From: Eunapius fragilis
Taxonomy: Eukaryota; Porifera; Demospongiae; Spongillida; Spongillidae
DNA: 64,000 nt
Direction of reading: 5' to 3'
NCBI GenBank assembly: GCA_963681505.1
Contig: OY811985.1
Location: 1,660,713 to 1,724,712 of the forward strand
Below, piece after piece: positions 30,044-43,402 of this stretch. The notes beneath the pieces are model-generated. The model worked only from the letters and a program-made list of their open reading frames with translations, did no database searches and had not been told where the DNA came from. Position numbers and translations under genes: made by a program. The stretch's first letter is position 1; every line of letters begins with the position of its first letter.

Positions 30044-31955
30044 AAACGTTTTGTGCTGCGATTATAATATCATCAAAAAGAGCAAAAAAATGTTGCAGAA
30101 TGGCACCTTATGCATGATATTTGGATTAGTATATCAAAAGTTACAGCGTTCCAAAGACTGCATTTTGAGTGAACGGTAGTATGGTATGCGCGATCGTAGA
30201 AAAAATTGTGACGGTTATGTTCTCTTTACTGCAGTTATTGTATCACTCAATATTATCTTGCCAGAATATCTACTACATGTAGGGTTCACATATGTATATG
30301 CATACGCATTAGATTAATTTCAGGTATTTGCAGGTGGTCATCAGTAACATAGTCAACTAAGAACTCATAAATGGCCATAGTAACATCGTCTCCTTCATCC
30401 TGATTTTCATCATATTTCCTGTAGGTAGCAGTAACTTTTGGCATATTTGACCTTTTGGAATACTTTACTGATAAGACATGACCTTGGGTTGTTGACAAAC
30501 CACATATGTTCAAAGTGAAGTCCAATAATTACGGCTGGATTGGTGAGTATTTAATTAATGGTGCTCTTTGATTATCCTGTAGTTCTGGGAACTCATCATG
30601 CAGTTGGGCCTTTCCTCAGCCACATACTGCAGTTTTTTTTGCAGTTTTCTTCTGAATGTGCCGTCTTTTTTCTACAAGTCGCTTGTTCTGTTCTTTCGCA
30701 ATATTTTTTCATGCATTTGAGTACGTACCTTCATCTTTTGAGATTGTTTGATACAAAATTTCATAACTCTATCCTGCTCATCTTGGGTGTTACTTTCAAG
30801 CCACTGGCCTTTAAATTTATTTATTTTAGTTTTCACCTTCAAATCTATAAATCCTATTGTAACATTAGGAGCAGTTCTGAAATGATGGTCAGCAAGTCCA
30901 AGAGTTTGCTCAGCGAACATATTATGTGCAGGAGCTGAGTATATTTGATGTGCTGTTGCTAATGAAACATTTGAGAGGCTACCATCAACTCATTTGTTTT
31001 TCAATGACTTCCATAATGCTAGCTATAAGCCTTGACAAGATTTCTGTTATGTCCTTTGCACTAAAAACTTGCAAACTCAAAATCTTCTTTAGTTTCAATT
31101 GTCTGTGTAAACATCTTTCACAGTGGGCTCTTAGCTTCCGTGAGATGGAGCAATAAGAACTACTTGGTTTGTCAACTACTGGACCCAATGAGGTAGAAGT
31201 ATGAGGTGCTGAAAGGGTTTGAATTGGAAGGATAAATTGCTCATCTAACAGTTTAATCACGGCATCCCAATTCTGATCCACATACTTCTTCATAGTTTTT
31301 ATTGTATCTGTGAAATGTTATTTTGACCTCTGTAAGCTAGGCATCCATGTTGAAAAATGCTCCAGCTTGCAGAGAAGCTACTTTTATGGCAGTGTCTGAG
31401 ATGCTTTTATTTGTGTCATTTGTATATAGGTACATCACCAATCCTTTTCTTAGTACTGCAGCCTGTAGAATATTGTCAGCACTCATATCACTTCTAAATT
31501 CTTCAAGATGCTTGTTAAAATCATTGGCAGACTTCATCCTAAAATGGCAGAATTGTTTACAACGTCTTCGTGACCGTAAAAGTACGTCAATATATATGGC
31601 CTGGGCACTAGGCTTGAAATGAAAACCTTGTTTAAAAAGTACCTTGGGAGTCGGTTGTAAATTACAGAATCCATGAAAGGAATCTTAACTAAAAAGTTGC
31701 GCCGCTCGAAGATTAAGGTACACTCTAATTAGAGTTATAATGTGCTTCGATCATTCGATACACATAAATCTATTTTCTGCCGTTTTAAAAGTTACAAAAC
31801 TAGAAAAAAAAACAGTGCTTGTTACACTAGGAGGGTTTGTAAGTGATATGGTTTTACACAGCGCATACCAAGTGCAAACACGTAGGCCATTTGATAAAAC
31901 CTTGGGAATCATCTGGAGTCCATGAAAAAAGAAATGCAAGTAGATAATAACCTTT
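30044..31955 (-). mobile_element. Inverted partial copy of the 31956-34786 element
   Basis: It aligns in reverse orientation with 32277-34770. The minus strand encodes the same unknown protein pieces: DFNKHLEEFRSDMSADN, RKGLVMYLYTNDTNKSISD, QNWDAVIKLLDEQFILPIQT, EQTLGLADHHFRTAPNVT, and GHVLSVKYSKRSNMPKVTA with DENQDEGDDVTM. It has several open stretches separated by stops. No terminal repeat is found at its left edge, so it is truncated. Function unknown. Confidence 0.85.
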
Positions 31956-34786
31956 GGTAGGTACTTCAATATATGACGTACGTGTACCGAAAAAGTGGTA
32001 ACCGAAATAACGAGTAAAAATTGTGACGGAAGTGACAGATTGAAGTTATACGGGACATAGAAGCGAAGGCTAGTTTCTATTGGTTTGGTAGCAATTGAGG
32101 ACTCTGTTGTGCTTTTCAGGTAGGATACTAAATGATCTAAGCCTCTGTGTAGTCAAAACCTAGAAAACTACACTCGTTCAATATTTCTGGCGCGCTGAAA
32201 TAATGGTTGACTTTCATATTTTGTGAAACTTTTATACGTGTTGAGCGGCGGGGATAGAGTTCTGATAGACAGGTTCCAAAGGTTATTATCTACTTACATT
32301 TCTTTTTTCATCGACTTCAGACGATGCCCAAGGTGTTATCAAATGGCCTACGTGTTTGCACTTGGTATACGCTCTGTGCAAAACCAAATCACTTAAAACG
32401 TTTCCTAGTGTAAGAAGCACTGTTTTTTTTACTAGTTTTGTAACTTTCAAAACAGCAGAAAATAGTTTTATGTATCGAATGATCGAGCACATTATAACTC
32501 TAATTAGAGTGTACCTTAATCTTCGAGCGGCGCAAATTTTTAGTTAAGATTCCTTTCATGGCTAATGCAACACTAATAGGGATTGCAATTCTGTAATCTA
32601 CAACCGACTCCCAAGGTACTTTTTTAACAAGGTTTTCATTTCAAGCCTAGTCCCCAGGCCATATATATTGACTTACTTTACGGTCACGAAGTAAATATGT
32701 AGATAGACGTTGTAAACAAATCTGTCATTTTTTTATATCAGGATGAAGACTGCCAATGATTTTAACAAGCATCTTGAAAAATTTAGAAGTGATATGAGTG
32801 CTGACAATAATATTCTACTGCCTGCAGTACTAAGAAAAGGATTGGTGATGTACCTATATACAAATGACACAAATAAAAGCATTTCAAACACTGCCATAAA
32901 AGTGGCTTCTCGGCAAGCTGGAGCATTTTCAACGTGGATGCCTTACAGAGGTCAATACGACGTTTCACATCTACAATAAAAACTATATATATGAAGAAGT
33001 TTGTAGATCAAAATTGTGATGCCATGATTAAGCTGTTAGATAAGCAATTTATCCTACCAATTCAAACCCTTTCAGCACCTCATACTTAATTCTACCTCAT
33101 TGTGTCCATTAGTTGACAAACCAAGTAGTTCTCATGGATGCTAAGAACCATGCACTGTGAAAGATGTTTACACAGACAATTTAAACTAAAGGAGATTTTG
33201 AGTTTGCAAGTTTTAGTGCAAAGGATAAGGATAGCATGACAGAAACCTTGTCAAGGCTTGTAGCTAGCATTATAGAAGTCATTAAAAAACAAATGAGTGT
33301 GGTAGCCTCTCAAATGTTTCATTAGCAACAGCACATCAAACATACTCAGCTCCTGCACATAACTTTTAGGAAAACCTTAGAGGGGAATTTTAAAATTTGT
33401 TGCTATTAGGCAACTCTGAGGGTTGTATCATTTATTGCCAAGGAGGGGCAACAATATGGCCACATCACCAACTCATATGTACACCAAAGGTATGCACTAC
33501 ATGTAACAACAAGATAACATTTATCACATATGCAGTTCCCTTCATACATTTTACATGTAGCCAGCATGACAAAAAGCTTCAGCAACAACTCAAATAGAAG
33601 GGACATTGCAGGCTTTGTGTGGTCATCAAGTAGCTACAAGGCTCTGCAGAATTCATGTGATGCATGCATGTAGATTTGTGGTGTGCTTGGCATTTGTATT
33701 TGGTAATGCATGATATGTGCATGTGAATGTGGATAGTTACAGAAGGTGCTGGTACATAACGTTGGACAATGGCTGAAAGCGGATAGGAGGCTTGGTCTTT
33801 TAGATAAGAACTACATATATAGTAGTTTGTGGGTGCTTTTCTTTCCCTCTTTATAAAACCTTGGCCTATTGAGTGTGTAGCAATATTTTCGCTGAGCTGA
33901 CCATCATTTCAGAACTCCTCCTAATGTTACAATAGATGGGAAGGCAAAAACAAAAATAACTTTAAAGTGGCTTGAAACAACACCCAAGGTGAGCAGGATA
34001 GTTTGTTAAATTTGTTATCAATCAATTTGAAAAGTTGAAGGTACTTAGTCAAATGCATGAAAAAATATTGAAAAAAAAAAGAACTGGACAAGTGACTTGT
34101 AAAAAAAAAAATCAGAAAAAAGATGGCACATTCAGAAGAAAACTGCAAAAAACCTGCAGGATGTGGCTGATGGAAAGGCCCAACTGCAAGATAAATTCCA
34201 GAACTACTGGATAATCAGAGAAGCACCATTACTGCAATACTCTCTAATCCAGCCGTAATTATTGGACTTCACTTTGAACATATGTGGTTTGTCAACAACC
34301 AAAGTGTCCTTTACCAAGGTCATGTCTTATCAGTAAAGTGTTCCAAAAGGTCAAATATGCCAAAAGTTACTGCAACCTACTGGAAACACGATGACAACCA
34401 GGATGAAGGAGATGACGTTACTACATGACCATTTATGAGTTCTTAGTTGACTATGTTACTGATGACCTGCAAATACCTGAAATTGTTATTTAATCTAATC
34501 TATATGCATATATATGTGTACCCTACATGTAGTTATACTCTGGCAAGATAATATTGAGTGGTTCAATAACTGCAGTAAAAAGAACATAAACCGTCACAAT
34601 TTTTTCTACGATCGCGCATACCATACCGTTCGCTCAAAATGCTGTCTTTGGAACGCTGTAACTTTGACAATACTAATCCAAATGTCATGTATAAGGTGCC
34701 ATTCTGCAGCATTTATTTTGCTCTTTTTGATGATATTATAATCGCAGCACAAAACACGATTTCAAAAAAATCTTGAAGTACCTACC
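31956..34786 (+). mobile_element. DNA-transposon-like element with 14-bp perfect inverted ends
   Basis: GGTAGGTACTTCAA at 31956-31969 and its reverse complement at 34773-34786. CCTTTGG lies immediately outside TAGGTACTTCAA on the left and outside TTGAAGTACCTA on the right, so it may be a 7-bp target duplication. The interior carries the unknown protein on the plus strand (NDFNKHLEKFRSDMSADN and following, 32743-34490) with stops and indels. A third terminus (35095-35108) and a reversed copy of the first 320 bp at 34776-35108 suggest a compound structure. I do not recognise the protein as a known transposase; the C-terminal GHVLSVKYSK and DEGDDV blocks recall a conserved domain carried by animal transposons. 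Confidence 0.72.
33363..33885. mobile_element. About 520-bp insertion in one arm of the inverted pair
   Basis: Present in the plus-oriented copy but absent from the opposite one, where the flanks GCTCCTGCACATAA and TTCGCTGAGC are nearly adjacent (near 30925). No coding capacity. No clear inverted ends were seen, so it could instead be a deletion from the other arm. Confidence 0.55.
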
Positions 34787-35108
34787 TTTGGAATCTGTTT
34801 ATCAGAACTCTATCCCCGCCGCTCAACACGTATAAAAGTTTTGCAAAATATGAAAGTCAACCATTATTTCAGCGCGCCAGACAAGTGTATTTTTCTAGGT
34901 TTTGACTACACAGAGGCTTAGATCTTTTGAATTTAGTATCCTAGCTACCTGAAAAGCACAGCAGAGTCCTCAATTACTACCAAACCAATGCAAACAAGCC
35001 TTCGCTTCTATGTCCTATACAACTTCAATCTGTCACTTCCGTCACAATTTTTACTCGTTATTTCGATTACCGCTTTTTCGGTACACGTAAAATATTGAAG
35101 TACCTAGG
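34776..35108. repeat. Inverted copy of 31956-32286
   Basis: The TCTATCCCCGCCGCTCAACA, GGTTTTGACTACACAGAGGC, TCCGTCACAATTTTTACTCG and TTTTTCGGTACACGT blocks pair with the left end segment. It behaves as a long terminal inverted repeat of about 330 bp. Confidence 0.88.
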
Positions 35109-35257
35109 TCTAGGGTGATTACGTCTTGATTCTTCGCGAGTGCGTGACAGTCACGCGAAGAATGCTAATTAGTGCATTGCTGCAATCTGATTGGCAGGAT
35201 GAAATTCCTACCTGGTTGGCCACGAATTTGTTGGCAGTGTCACCGACCCTACATGTA

Positions 35258-35335
35258 CTGACGCGTAGCGGTGATGTAATCCATCCGCAGCTGTGTCCGT
35301 TGGGTCTGGGGGCGAGACTAGGTGGATGCGCATCA
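35258..35335. repeat. Dispersed repeat fragment
   Basis: TAGCGGTGATGTAATCCATC, CCGCAGCTG and TTGGGTCTGG blocks, reverse complement to the piece at 28108 and parallel to 19706-19760. Confidence 0.65.
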
Positions 35336-35431
35336 ATTTAAAAAAATAGCACGTAGTACGACCAGCCACATTTTTGTAAAGGAAGGTTATGTACAATTGC
35401 GGATTATAACCCCCCCCCCCCCCCCCCCACC

Positions 35432-36980
35432 GCTTAAAAGTTAGCCGTACATTCCACAGCCGCACATTCCACACCAATTAACACAATGAACGGCCGTGCG
35501 GCCGCAGATGACGTAATTGATTTTGCTGCTGGCAGAATAAACATTTATCTGAGAAACGATATTAGTTTTGGAACTTATGGGGCGTATTTGAATGTGCTTC
35601 CATTCTGGACCTCACCCAGAGGTTGCCTGACTTGGTAATGTCTAGCTCATGTCATTGGCCCCTCCCACCTGAGGACCGTGGCTGTGTCATCATTGCCCAC
35701 ATACATTGAGTAAGTTAGATACTGCTTTTAATCACTATGGAAGCATGGTACTGGCGAGGCTGTGCATTCTGGACCTAACCCAGAGGTTGCTTGACTTAGT
35801 AATGTCTAGCTCATGTCATTGGCCCCTCCCACCTGAGGACCCATGGCTATGTCACATCATTACACACACATACATTGAGTAAGTTAGATACTGCTTAATC
35901 TCCAGGGAAGCATGGTACTGGTGAGGCTGTGAATTCTGGACCTCACCCAGAGGCTGCCTGACGTGTCAAAGTCTAGCTCCTGTCATTGGCCCCTCCCACC
36001 TGAGGACCCATGGCTATGTCATCATTACACACACATACATTGAATAAGTTAGATACTGCATTGTAAGCAGGGAAGCATGGTACTGGTGAGGCTGTGAATT
36101 ATGGACCTCACCCAGGTTGACCTCAGCCTCACCAGTACCATGCTTCCCTGGTGATTAAGCAGTATCTAACTTCCTCAATGTATGTGTGTGTAATGATGAC
36201 ATAGCCATGGGTACTCAGGTGGGAGGGGCCAATGACATGAGCTAGACTTTGCCACGTCAGGCAACCTCTGATTGAGGTCCAGAATGCACAGCCTCACCAG
36301 TACCATGCTTCCCTGCTTACAATGCAGTATCTAACTTATTCAATGTATGTGTGTGTAATGATGACATAGTCATGGGTCCTCAGGTGGGAGGGGCCAATGA
36401 CAGGAGCTAGACTTTGACACGTCAGGCAGCCTCTGGGTGAAGTCCAGAATGCACAGCCTCACCAGTACCATGCTTCCCTGGAGATTAAGCAGTATCTAAC
36501 TTACTCAATGTATGTGTGTGTAATGATGACATAGCCATGGTTCCTCAGGTGGGAGGGGCCAATGGCATGAGCTAGACTTTGCCACGTCAGGCAGCCTCTG
36601 GGTGAGGTCCAGAATGCACAGCCTCACCAGTACCATGCTTCCCTGCTTACAATGCAGTATCTAACTTGCTCAATGTATGAGTGTGTAATGATGACATAGC
36701 CACAGTCCTCGGGTGGGAGGGGCCAATGACATGAGCTAGACATTACCAAGTCAGGCAACCTCAGGGTGAGGTCCAAAATGGAAGCACATTCGAATACGCC
36801 CCATAAGTTCCCAAACTAATATCGTTTCTCAGATAAATGTTTATTCTGCCAGCAGCAAAATCAATTACGTCATCGGCCGCACGGCCGTTCATTTGTGTTA
36901 ATTGGTGTGGAATGAGCGGCTGTGGAATGTACGGCCAGAGATCATATATAGATCTCTGGTACGGCTAACTTCTAAGCGGA
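35432..36980. mobile_element. Foldback element with inverted tandem-repeat arms
   Basis: Outer inverted repeats of about 180-190 bp (CCGCTTAAAAGTTAGCCGTA, CCACACCAATTAACACAA, CGGCCGTGCGGCCG, AGAAACGATATTAG; reverse complements at 36775-36975). Inside them, a 164-167-bp unit (TTCTGGACCTCACCCAGAGG, GTCATTGGCCCCTCCCACCT, AGTTAGATACTGC, GAAGCATGGTACTGG) occurs three times forward (35602-36112) and then about four times in reverse (36118-36790). No coding capacity. The right end carries a small extra insertion with AGAGATC...GATCTCT. Poly-C (left) and C-rich (right) tracts flank it. Confidence 0.9.
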
Positions 36981-37309
36981 CCCCCCCTCCCCCTCTTTTA
37001 TCAGGAACCGCAGTATACCGCCACAATCATGACCTCATTCTTTGATCAACCTGTTCGTACTGTCTGAAAGTAAAAGTACTGCACATATAGCCGTATAAAA
37101 GTTAGGAGCGCATATTTTCTGAGTATAGATGAGGCTCAAATTATTTAATGCTCGAGTATCCTTTTTGCTTATGTCTTGCGGCTTCTTGGGGTGCAAAAAT
37201 TTGCTATGCTTTTTACATCTACCGTTGTATGGTGCTTGGGCTTTAGCATATACTGGGAAACATCAGCTAGTATGAAGCAAACTTCGGACATCATGGCCAC
37301 CGTGGATGT

Positions 37310-37570
37310 GATCATGTGCTGTAGGTGTCTTGGGTGTGTGTCCCTGGTTTTAGTAGTGTCCCTGGTTCATAGTACATAGGTATCTCCCTGGTGTTAGATG
37401 TGTCCCTGGTGTGTCATGTGTCCCTTGTGTGTAGGTGTGTCCCTGTGTGTGCATGTGTCCTTGTGTGTAGGTGTGTCCCTGGTGTGTAGGTGTGTCCCAG
37501 TGTATAAGTGTGTTCCTGGTGTGTAATGGTATAGGTGTTCCCTGAGAGTGTGTAGGTGTGAGTAGGTATG
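37310..37570 (+). repeat. Degenerate minisatellite of about 20 bp units
   Basis: GTGTGTAGGTGTGTCCCTGG-type units with variable spacing. Confidence 0.85.
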
Positions 37571-37574
37571 TAGG

Positions 37575-40125
37575 TATGTAGGTGTAGTATCCCGCAGGGG
37601 GTGAACGTTGTCTCTCTTTAGTCTCTTATAGTATGACCAACATGGTAACCTAAGAATGCCTTGTGCCTCCTGACATCCTGGCAATGTGTGGCAAGTTCAC
37701 TCAGTGCTGTTTTAAGCATAGTGTGCTCCAGTTAACCGATTAGCATCAGAATATCTATGTTCAACTAAAGCAGAATTGTTCAAAATCAATAAAATGAGAC
37801 AGCAGTGGAATTGTAGAAAATAGGAAGGTGGTTTCAACAATATAATCTGAACTGTGCTCAGTATCCAAAAAGATCAGCAAGATGATCTGCTGCCTTCTGC
37901 ACATGAGCATGGCTTTTACTGACCTTCTCCTTGTCCCACAGCAATAAAAAGGCGCAAATCATCATATTTTGATTTCACAAGTAATCTGTTTTTTCATATC
38001 TGTTCAAAAATGATAACAGTTTTGATACAGATATGATGATCAACTTGTGGAATCAAAATACGACTTTTTTTTTGCTGTGGTACGTCCTCGATGTGCCTCT
38101 GGTTCACCTAGAAGGGGGAGGATACCGGCCTGGGGCATTGTCTGGACGGACAAGCTGGGCAGCTGGCTTCTCCAGATGTGAAGCAGGCTATGTTGTGGGA
38201 GCGGAATGCACTGAAACAGTCCAGCTAAGGGGAGGAAGGGTGGCCCCAGAAACTTCTTGAAAAAGTCACAGTATAGTTATAGCATTTGCAGCTAGCAATT
38301 ATTTGGGATAGCCAGTGCCCAATTAAGATACTTGGGCACTAGACTAAAAACATATATGCATGGGGCCCCATCTCCACCCACCAATGCATTGGATCGATCT
38401 GATTTTAAATAAAGATTCTACTGCATAAAATGAGTTAGAACCATTAGATTAGTTATTGTATCATCTGGCATAGTATTCCTGGCCATGAGGGGCCCACCTA
38501 ATGCCAGGGGCCCTAGACTATGTAGCTTAGCCCCAGATTTTAGCCTAGCCAGTCCTATGGTTAATCTGGACCCGGGGAGTTAGCCTGCAACATTTTTTTA
38601 CCCTTCACAACCATGTCACACTACTAATCTGGACATTGTTCAGTCGAGGAACGCTTTTGCATATGGTATTTTGTTTGCTGTGATTGTTTTGTATATCTGT
38701 TCCTGGTCTGTGTAAATGCGTTTTTTAATACGTCTTTATGTCCTTATTTTTTTTCATCTTATTGGATGGTATGCAAACACTGCCTGGTAGGGACCCACTT
38801 TACAAAATACACACTCGCCAATGGTAGATCAAGACAAGAATATTTAATTTTGGGGGGGTGGGGTGGTAACTGATGCATGATGAGGACTCAGTGAAGTCAT
38901 TTCCAGCTTGCATAGTTTTAATTGGAGGGAACATACAACCATGACCGTGATACAGAAAACAATATTTTTTCCACGGTATCTCACTTACCTTTATAAAATA
39001 ACCTAGCATGCTAATGTTCCTATCAACACTAAACTCCTGTGTACTGTATGCCTTAATCCAGACCCAATGCTTTAGTGCTAGTAATGAAGCTGGTGGTGTG
39101 TGCATTGTTATTACCAAAATATTAAATTTAATTCATACTTGGCTATACAGGTAAAATTAGACGTTAGGCTCCCTCAGAAATTTTCACGAGCAAAGCTCAT
39201 TCAGGGGGGAGTAAGGAACTCCCTTATAAAACACTCTGAGAATACGACAGTTTGCTTCTGGAAATAAAGAGCTGTCTGCTGAAGTATTATGGACAATTAA
39301 TGTGGTCCAAAAGTACTGGCCCAGTATAATAAACTAGCTTAGCACTTCTTTTGTACATTCACATGTACTAAATATAGGATTTTTGTCTCATTTTTGGTCA
39401 ATTTAAAGTCACTCATGTTCATGACTTCAGATTATAGTGTTGAAACCACATTCCTACTACCTAACGTTAGTTAAACTTAAATATTCTGCCACTCCTACTC
39501 CTCCATGGCCATGCAGATTATTGCCCAGATCAAAAATATCCAGAAAGAATGAAGTGCTTTTGATCAACCCCACAGCGGGAAAAAAGTTCTTTCTTTAATT
39601 TCAGAATTCCCATCAGTTTAGGTTTCAGAAAAATTAACTTGTTGTCAGTATTAATGTTAATTAACTTTAATCAATTAACCTGTGATTTAATTGCATGATA
39701 CTTTCTTCCTGAAAGTGATTAGTATTATATGAAAAGTACAGAATGTTTTATAATTAATAAAGATTTTTCGCTGATGTGGAACACTGCATTATGGTGCAAT
39801 ATGTCGACCAGGTAATGAATGCTTTGAGATAAATAATTATTTAATACATCACTTAGTATGCATACCAGATAGGTATTAAGAGGCAGGCAACAATACCAAA
39901 CACCATGGTAATGAATTGAACTTGTAACACAATATTTTTCACACCAATTCCATTGCAATTTTCACAAATCCGGTTTTTAAGGCATATGTGTACGATGAAT
40001 GAAGTGCTTTTATATATCTTCCCATGAATGGTCATATATGGTGTTTGTATGATAATCTGTTTGTTTATCAAATCAGGTTTGGACAATAACATTTTTACTT
40101 TAAGTGTGTGTATGTGTGTGTGTGG
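37575..40125. other. No recognised gene
   Basis: Only short frames. A GC-rich frame at 38090-38262 (GYRPGALSGRTSWAAGFSRC) looks more codon-like than its surroundings but has no splice context I trust. The 38300-38530 stretch with repeated GGGGCCC blocks looks like an old transposon remnant. Confidence 0.4.
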
Positions 40126-40171
40126 GGGGGGTGTTGAGTGTTGTTCGACCCCCCCCCCCCCCCCCCCCCAC
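40123..40171. repeat. Facing poly-G and poly-C tracts
   Basis: A 9-base G run and a 21-base C run separated by about 18 nt, able to pair into a hairpin. Confidence 0.9.
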
Positions 40172-40179
40172 CCCACCCC

Positions 40180-42002
40180 TGGCTATGGCTTTGTACAATG
40201 ATGCTTTCATGATTTTCATACCAGCTGCGCCGTGTGATACTACATTTTTTGAGTTTTATTTTTTAAAAGCCCTTCAAAACAAGAAATCATATGCAATGGT
40301 GAATCATTGTACCTCTTATTTTCTTGTATGGGATATTACTTTTAAAGGGTTTGCGTGCTAACCACAAGGAGAAAAGCCATGTTTGATGTTTTTCAAACCC
40401 CAGACCACTTTCTGCTTCAACATGAGGACCCAGGCTAGTCCATTGGCAGGAAATCCCTGGCTCTAATGTGACATCTCCCTGTACTTGCATGTTAAGGCAT
40501 GGTGACATAAAGGATCCAAACCATATTATACCGGGCGGTAACCCATTACAATAGAATGTTTACAGCACCAAGGACTCATGCAGAAGTTCAACATATAATC
40601 ACACCATTCACATAATTATGGTCTACGAATAAATACTCTGCCGGGCTGATACGAAATATTACACATTGGAATTATAGGTGCCACAGGGGGGAATCTTCTC
40701 TTAATTATAAAATTTCGATATATGTATATGCAATTAACCAATCTGAATGTGCAAATTGTGTATAGCTGTTGTCTAATTAGAGTTATAACCTACTTATAAA
40801 TCATTGTAGAACAGTGGTGGAGGTACAGATCCGAGAAAAGCACCTCACCAATAACTCTCCTCTGTGACCTTAAATTAATAATTTTTGTGACTCTACCTTT
40901 TAAATGGCACAGTACAGAAGTGATTCTCAATCCACAAGTGAATACTAGTGGATATACAACTTTAAATTGCCCAACATCATAGTGCTTGAATGAATGCAGG
41001 CCGGGAAAACTGGGCATTGAGCGCACCCATGGATGATCTACGAGGCAGGCACATGTATGCAACAAAGGTATGCATGATATATCACCCATCCAAATAATGC
41101 ATGGCAAAAATGGAATTTTAAATACGCAGTGAGATGATAATCATGTGTAACCCATCAAATTAAAACTGGTTAATTAAAAAGTGGGGTTACAGTCAGAACT
41201 GACATGTGTTGTCTTTCACAAAATCATGTGTTTGTACTTTCCATTCCGTTTAGGACTCTGAACTCTGAGAAAATGGGAGAGTGATTATTGCATACAACTG
41301 GGCACAACACTTTTGCAGTCAGGGTGAGGTTAGTAAAGTCGGTATTCATCCAAATCCCAAACCTAGCTCCTTTTGAAAAGGGAACAAGTACTGTTGGTTG
41401 CTCACATAGCAAAATTTTGCCATAGCTGGTAAGCAGAAGAAAGTTGATGACAGTAGAAATGCCAGGAGCAGGAGTAAATTAAGGTTACCCAGCACACATA
41501 TACACACTCACCCTCCCACACCCACATACATTCACTGCATGAGTACATGTTCCATGAATCCACAAATCAAATTCAGTGACACTGTTGTTACATATACGAT
41601 CATACTTGCACCGTCTACATCCCATCACATTCTCACAAATTGTCACACGCACACACAAACACCATGCTTAACACATGCAACACATCATAATTAGCACCAC
41701 ACACACTTGGCATGTTCATCCCTCCACAATAGTGCGTTCACATTCACTGAGGAGGATGCACAGAGAGGATGTCGGCACAGCTTAGAAGGGAGAGCTGGTC
41801 CAGCAGAGGTCTGGCTGCATAACCTAGAAGGGGAGCAATGTGAAGGACAGAGAAATGCCCTCCTGGCAGTATGAGATGACAGGGATATGATCAATCCCAT
41901 GGGCTCGATTCTCCCATCTTTGGTACACCTCATGTTCTTCACAATGTTGTATTCAAAAATGCCACATGTACTCATAAGACATGACCACATACACTATGCT
42001 CC

Positions 42003-42035
<33 letters not shown>

Positions 42036-43400
42036 CCATTAAACTATATATACTGCTCGATTCACCCTTTATCTATGATGTTTTTAAAAATGACATTCAT
42101 CCTATTCCTATATGGAACCTACTCTCATAGGTTCCAATACTGCAGAGGGCAGGAACCTAGCTCAACATGAACGTGCATATACTGCACTATCAGCTGTGCA
42201 CTATGCCAAACAGAAAGGTTCTATTTAACGCTGTACTACAACCATCTAGTAATACAATATTAGCTAAATGCCTCCAGAGTAAATTCCCAGTGGGTAGACG
42301 GTTGGGTAATTGTATTGTTTTTAGATCAATTAATTTCTTTACCAATTAGTCCCATTACCTGCTGTCATCTAGACAGGAGAAACCTTAGCAAAGGGCATAA
42401 AAAATAACCGATTGTCATGTTAGTGTTGCACAGGATGGTAGGGTGCAGGGAGCAGCATGTATAGAGGGAACAGGTGTGGGGGTGTGGTCTACCCCATGGG
42501 CACATCCCATCACATGTTCTCTGCAGGGGAGGAGCATATGGGAGTGGTCAGGAATGTCAAGCGAATGAGACAAAGTTCTGCATCCAGTGATCAAAATGGT
42601 GTGTTTGTAGGAGGGTGGAAGGGTCAGTGTGAGGTCTCTGTGTATTTTGTGAAGAGCCATCAAATTTGAGTGCAGAAATAACAGAGCTGACCAAAACTTG
42701 TTTAGAAGATATTGAAATCTTATTGTATTAAGTATTTTGTGATTGCAATATAGTGAGGGAGGAGGAGGAGGAGGAGGGGAGGAGGAGATGGGAAAGGAGG
42801 AATGTATCAGGGACCTAGGGAGGAGGAGGGGTAAGAAGATTGGAGGGTGATGTCTCAGTGATGAGGATGATGTAATAGTGAGGTGATGTCACAATGTGGA
42901 GGACCTTGGGTGTTAAACATTGGAATGTTTTTTTCTGCTCAGCAGATCCAGACACATGGACATGCAACCAGGAGGGCAAGCAGTAGAAGTGTGGGGATAT
43001 ACATGTAGAGAACTTGCAACTATGAGATGCCTCAGATTAAACTTAGGTACATACACATGCATATTCAAACTTTCAAACACTCATGCACACATACATGACA
43101 CAAACTCTCAGTTACACATGTCAAACAAAACATCATCTGCTTGATTTAGTCTCCATTAATGATCCTTCCTATAGTTATGGTGTGTTTTGCCTTGAGATGC
43201 AGCTAAACAACTGTCACAGTTCCAAGCAATAAAAATGTGGTCCTTTTCCACCTCGCTAGGGGGTATTATAGGCTTAGCCTCTGAAAAGTATTTGATTGCC
43301 TGTGAATCTTACTGGGGTACAGCCCCCCTCCATTGACCCGTCATTGAATTACATGAAGATAAGCGGATAATCAACTAGCCGCCTAGGCTGTCCTTCAGTT
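40180..43400. other. No recognised gene
   Basis: Contains a (TG)n array at 42007-42034 and GGA-rich sequence at 42755-42790. A minus-strand stretch near 41760-41835 (GYAARPLLDQLSLLSCADI) follows a pyrimidine tract with AG and may be a short exon, but I cannot identify it. Confidence 0.35.
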
Positions 43401-43402
43401 TA

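Noticed and set aside
31740..32547. Facing 60-70-codon frames with similar peptides
   Set aside because: They are paired sequence of the large inverted repeat, not two genes; no motif of their own.
38033..38262. Possible cysteine-containing exon (GYRPGALSGRTSWAAGFSRC)
   Set aside because: Codon-like but with no recognisable domain, acceptor or partner exons.
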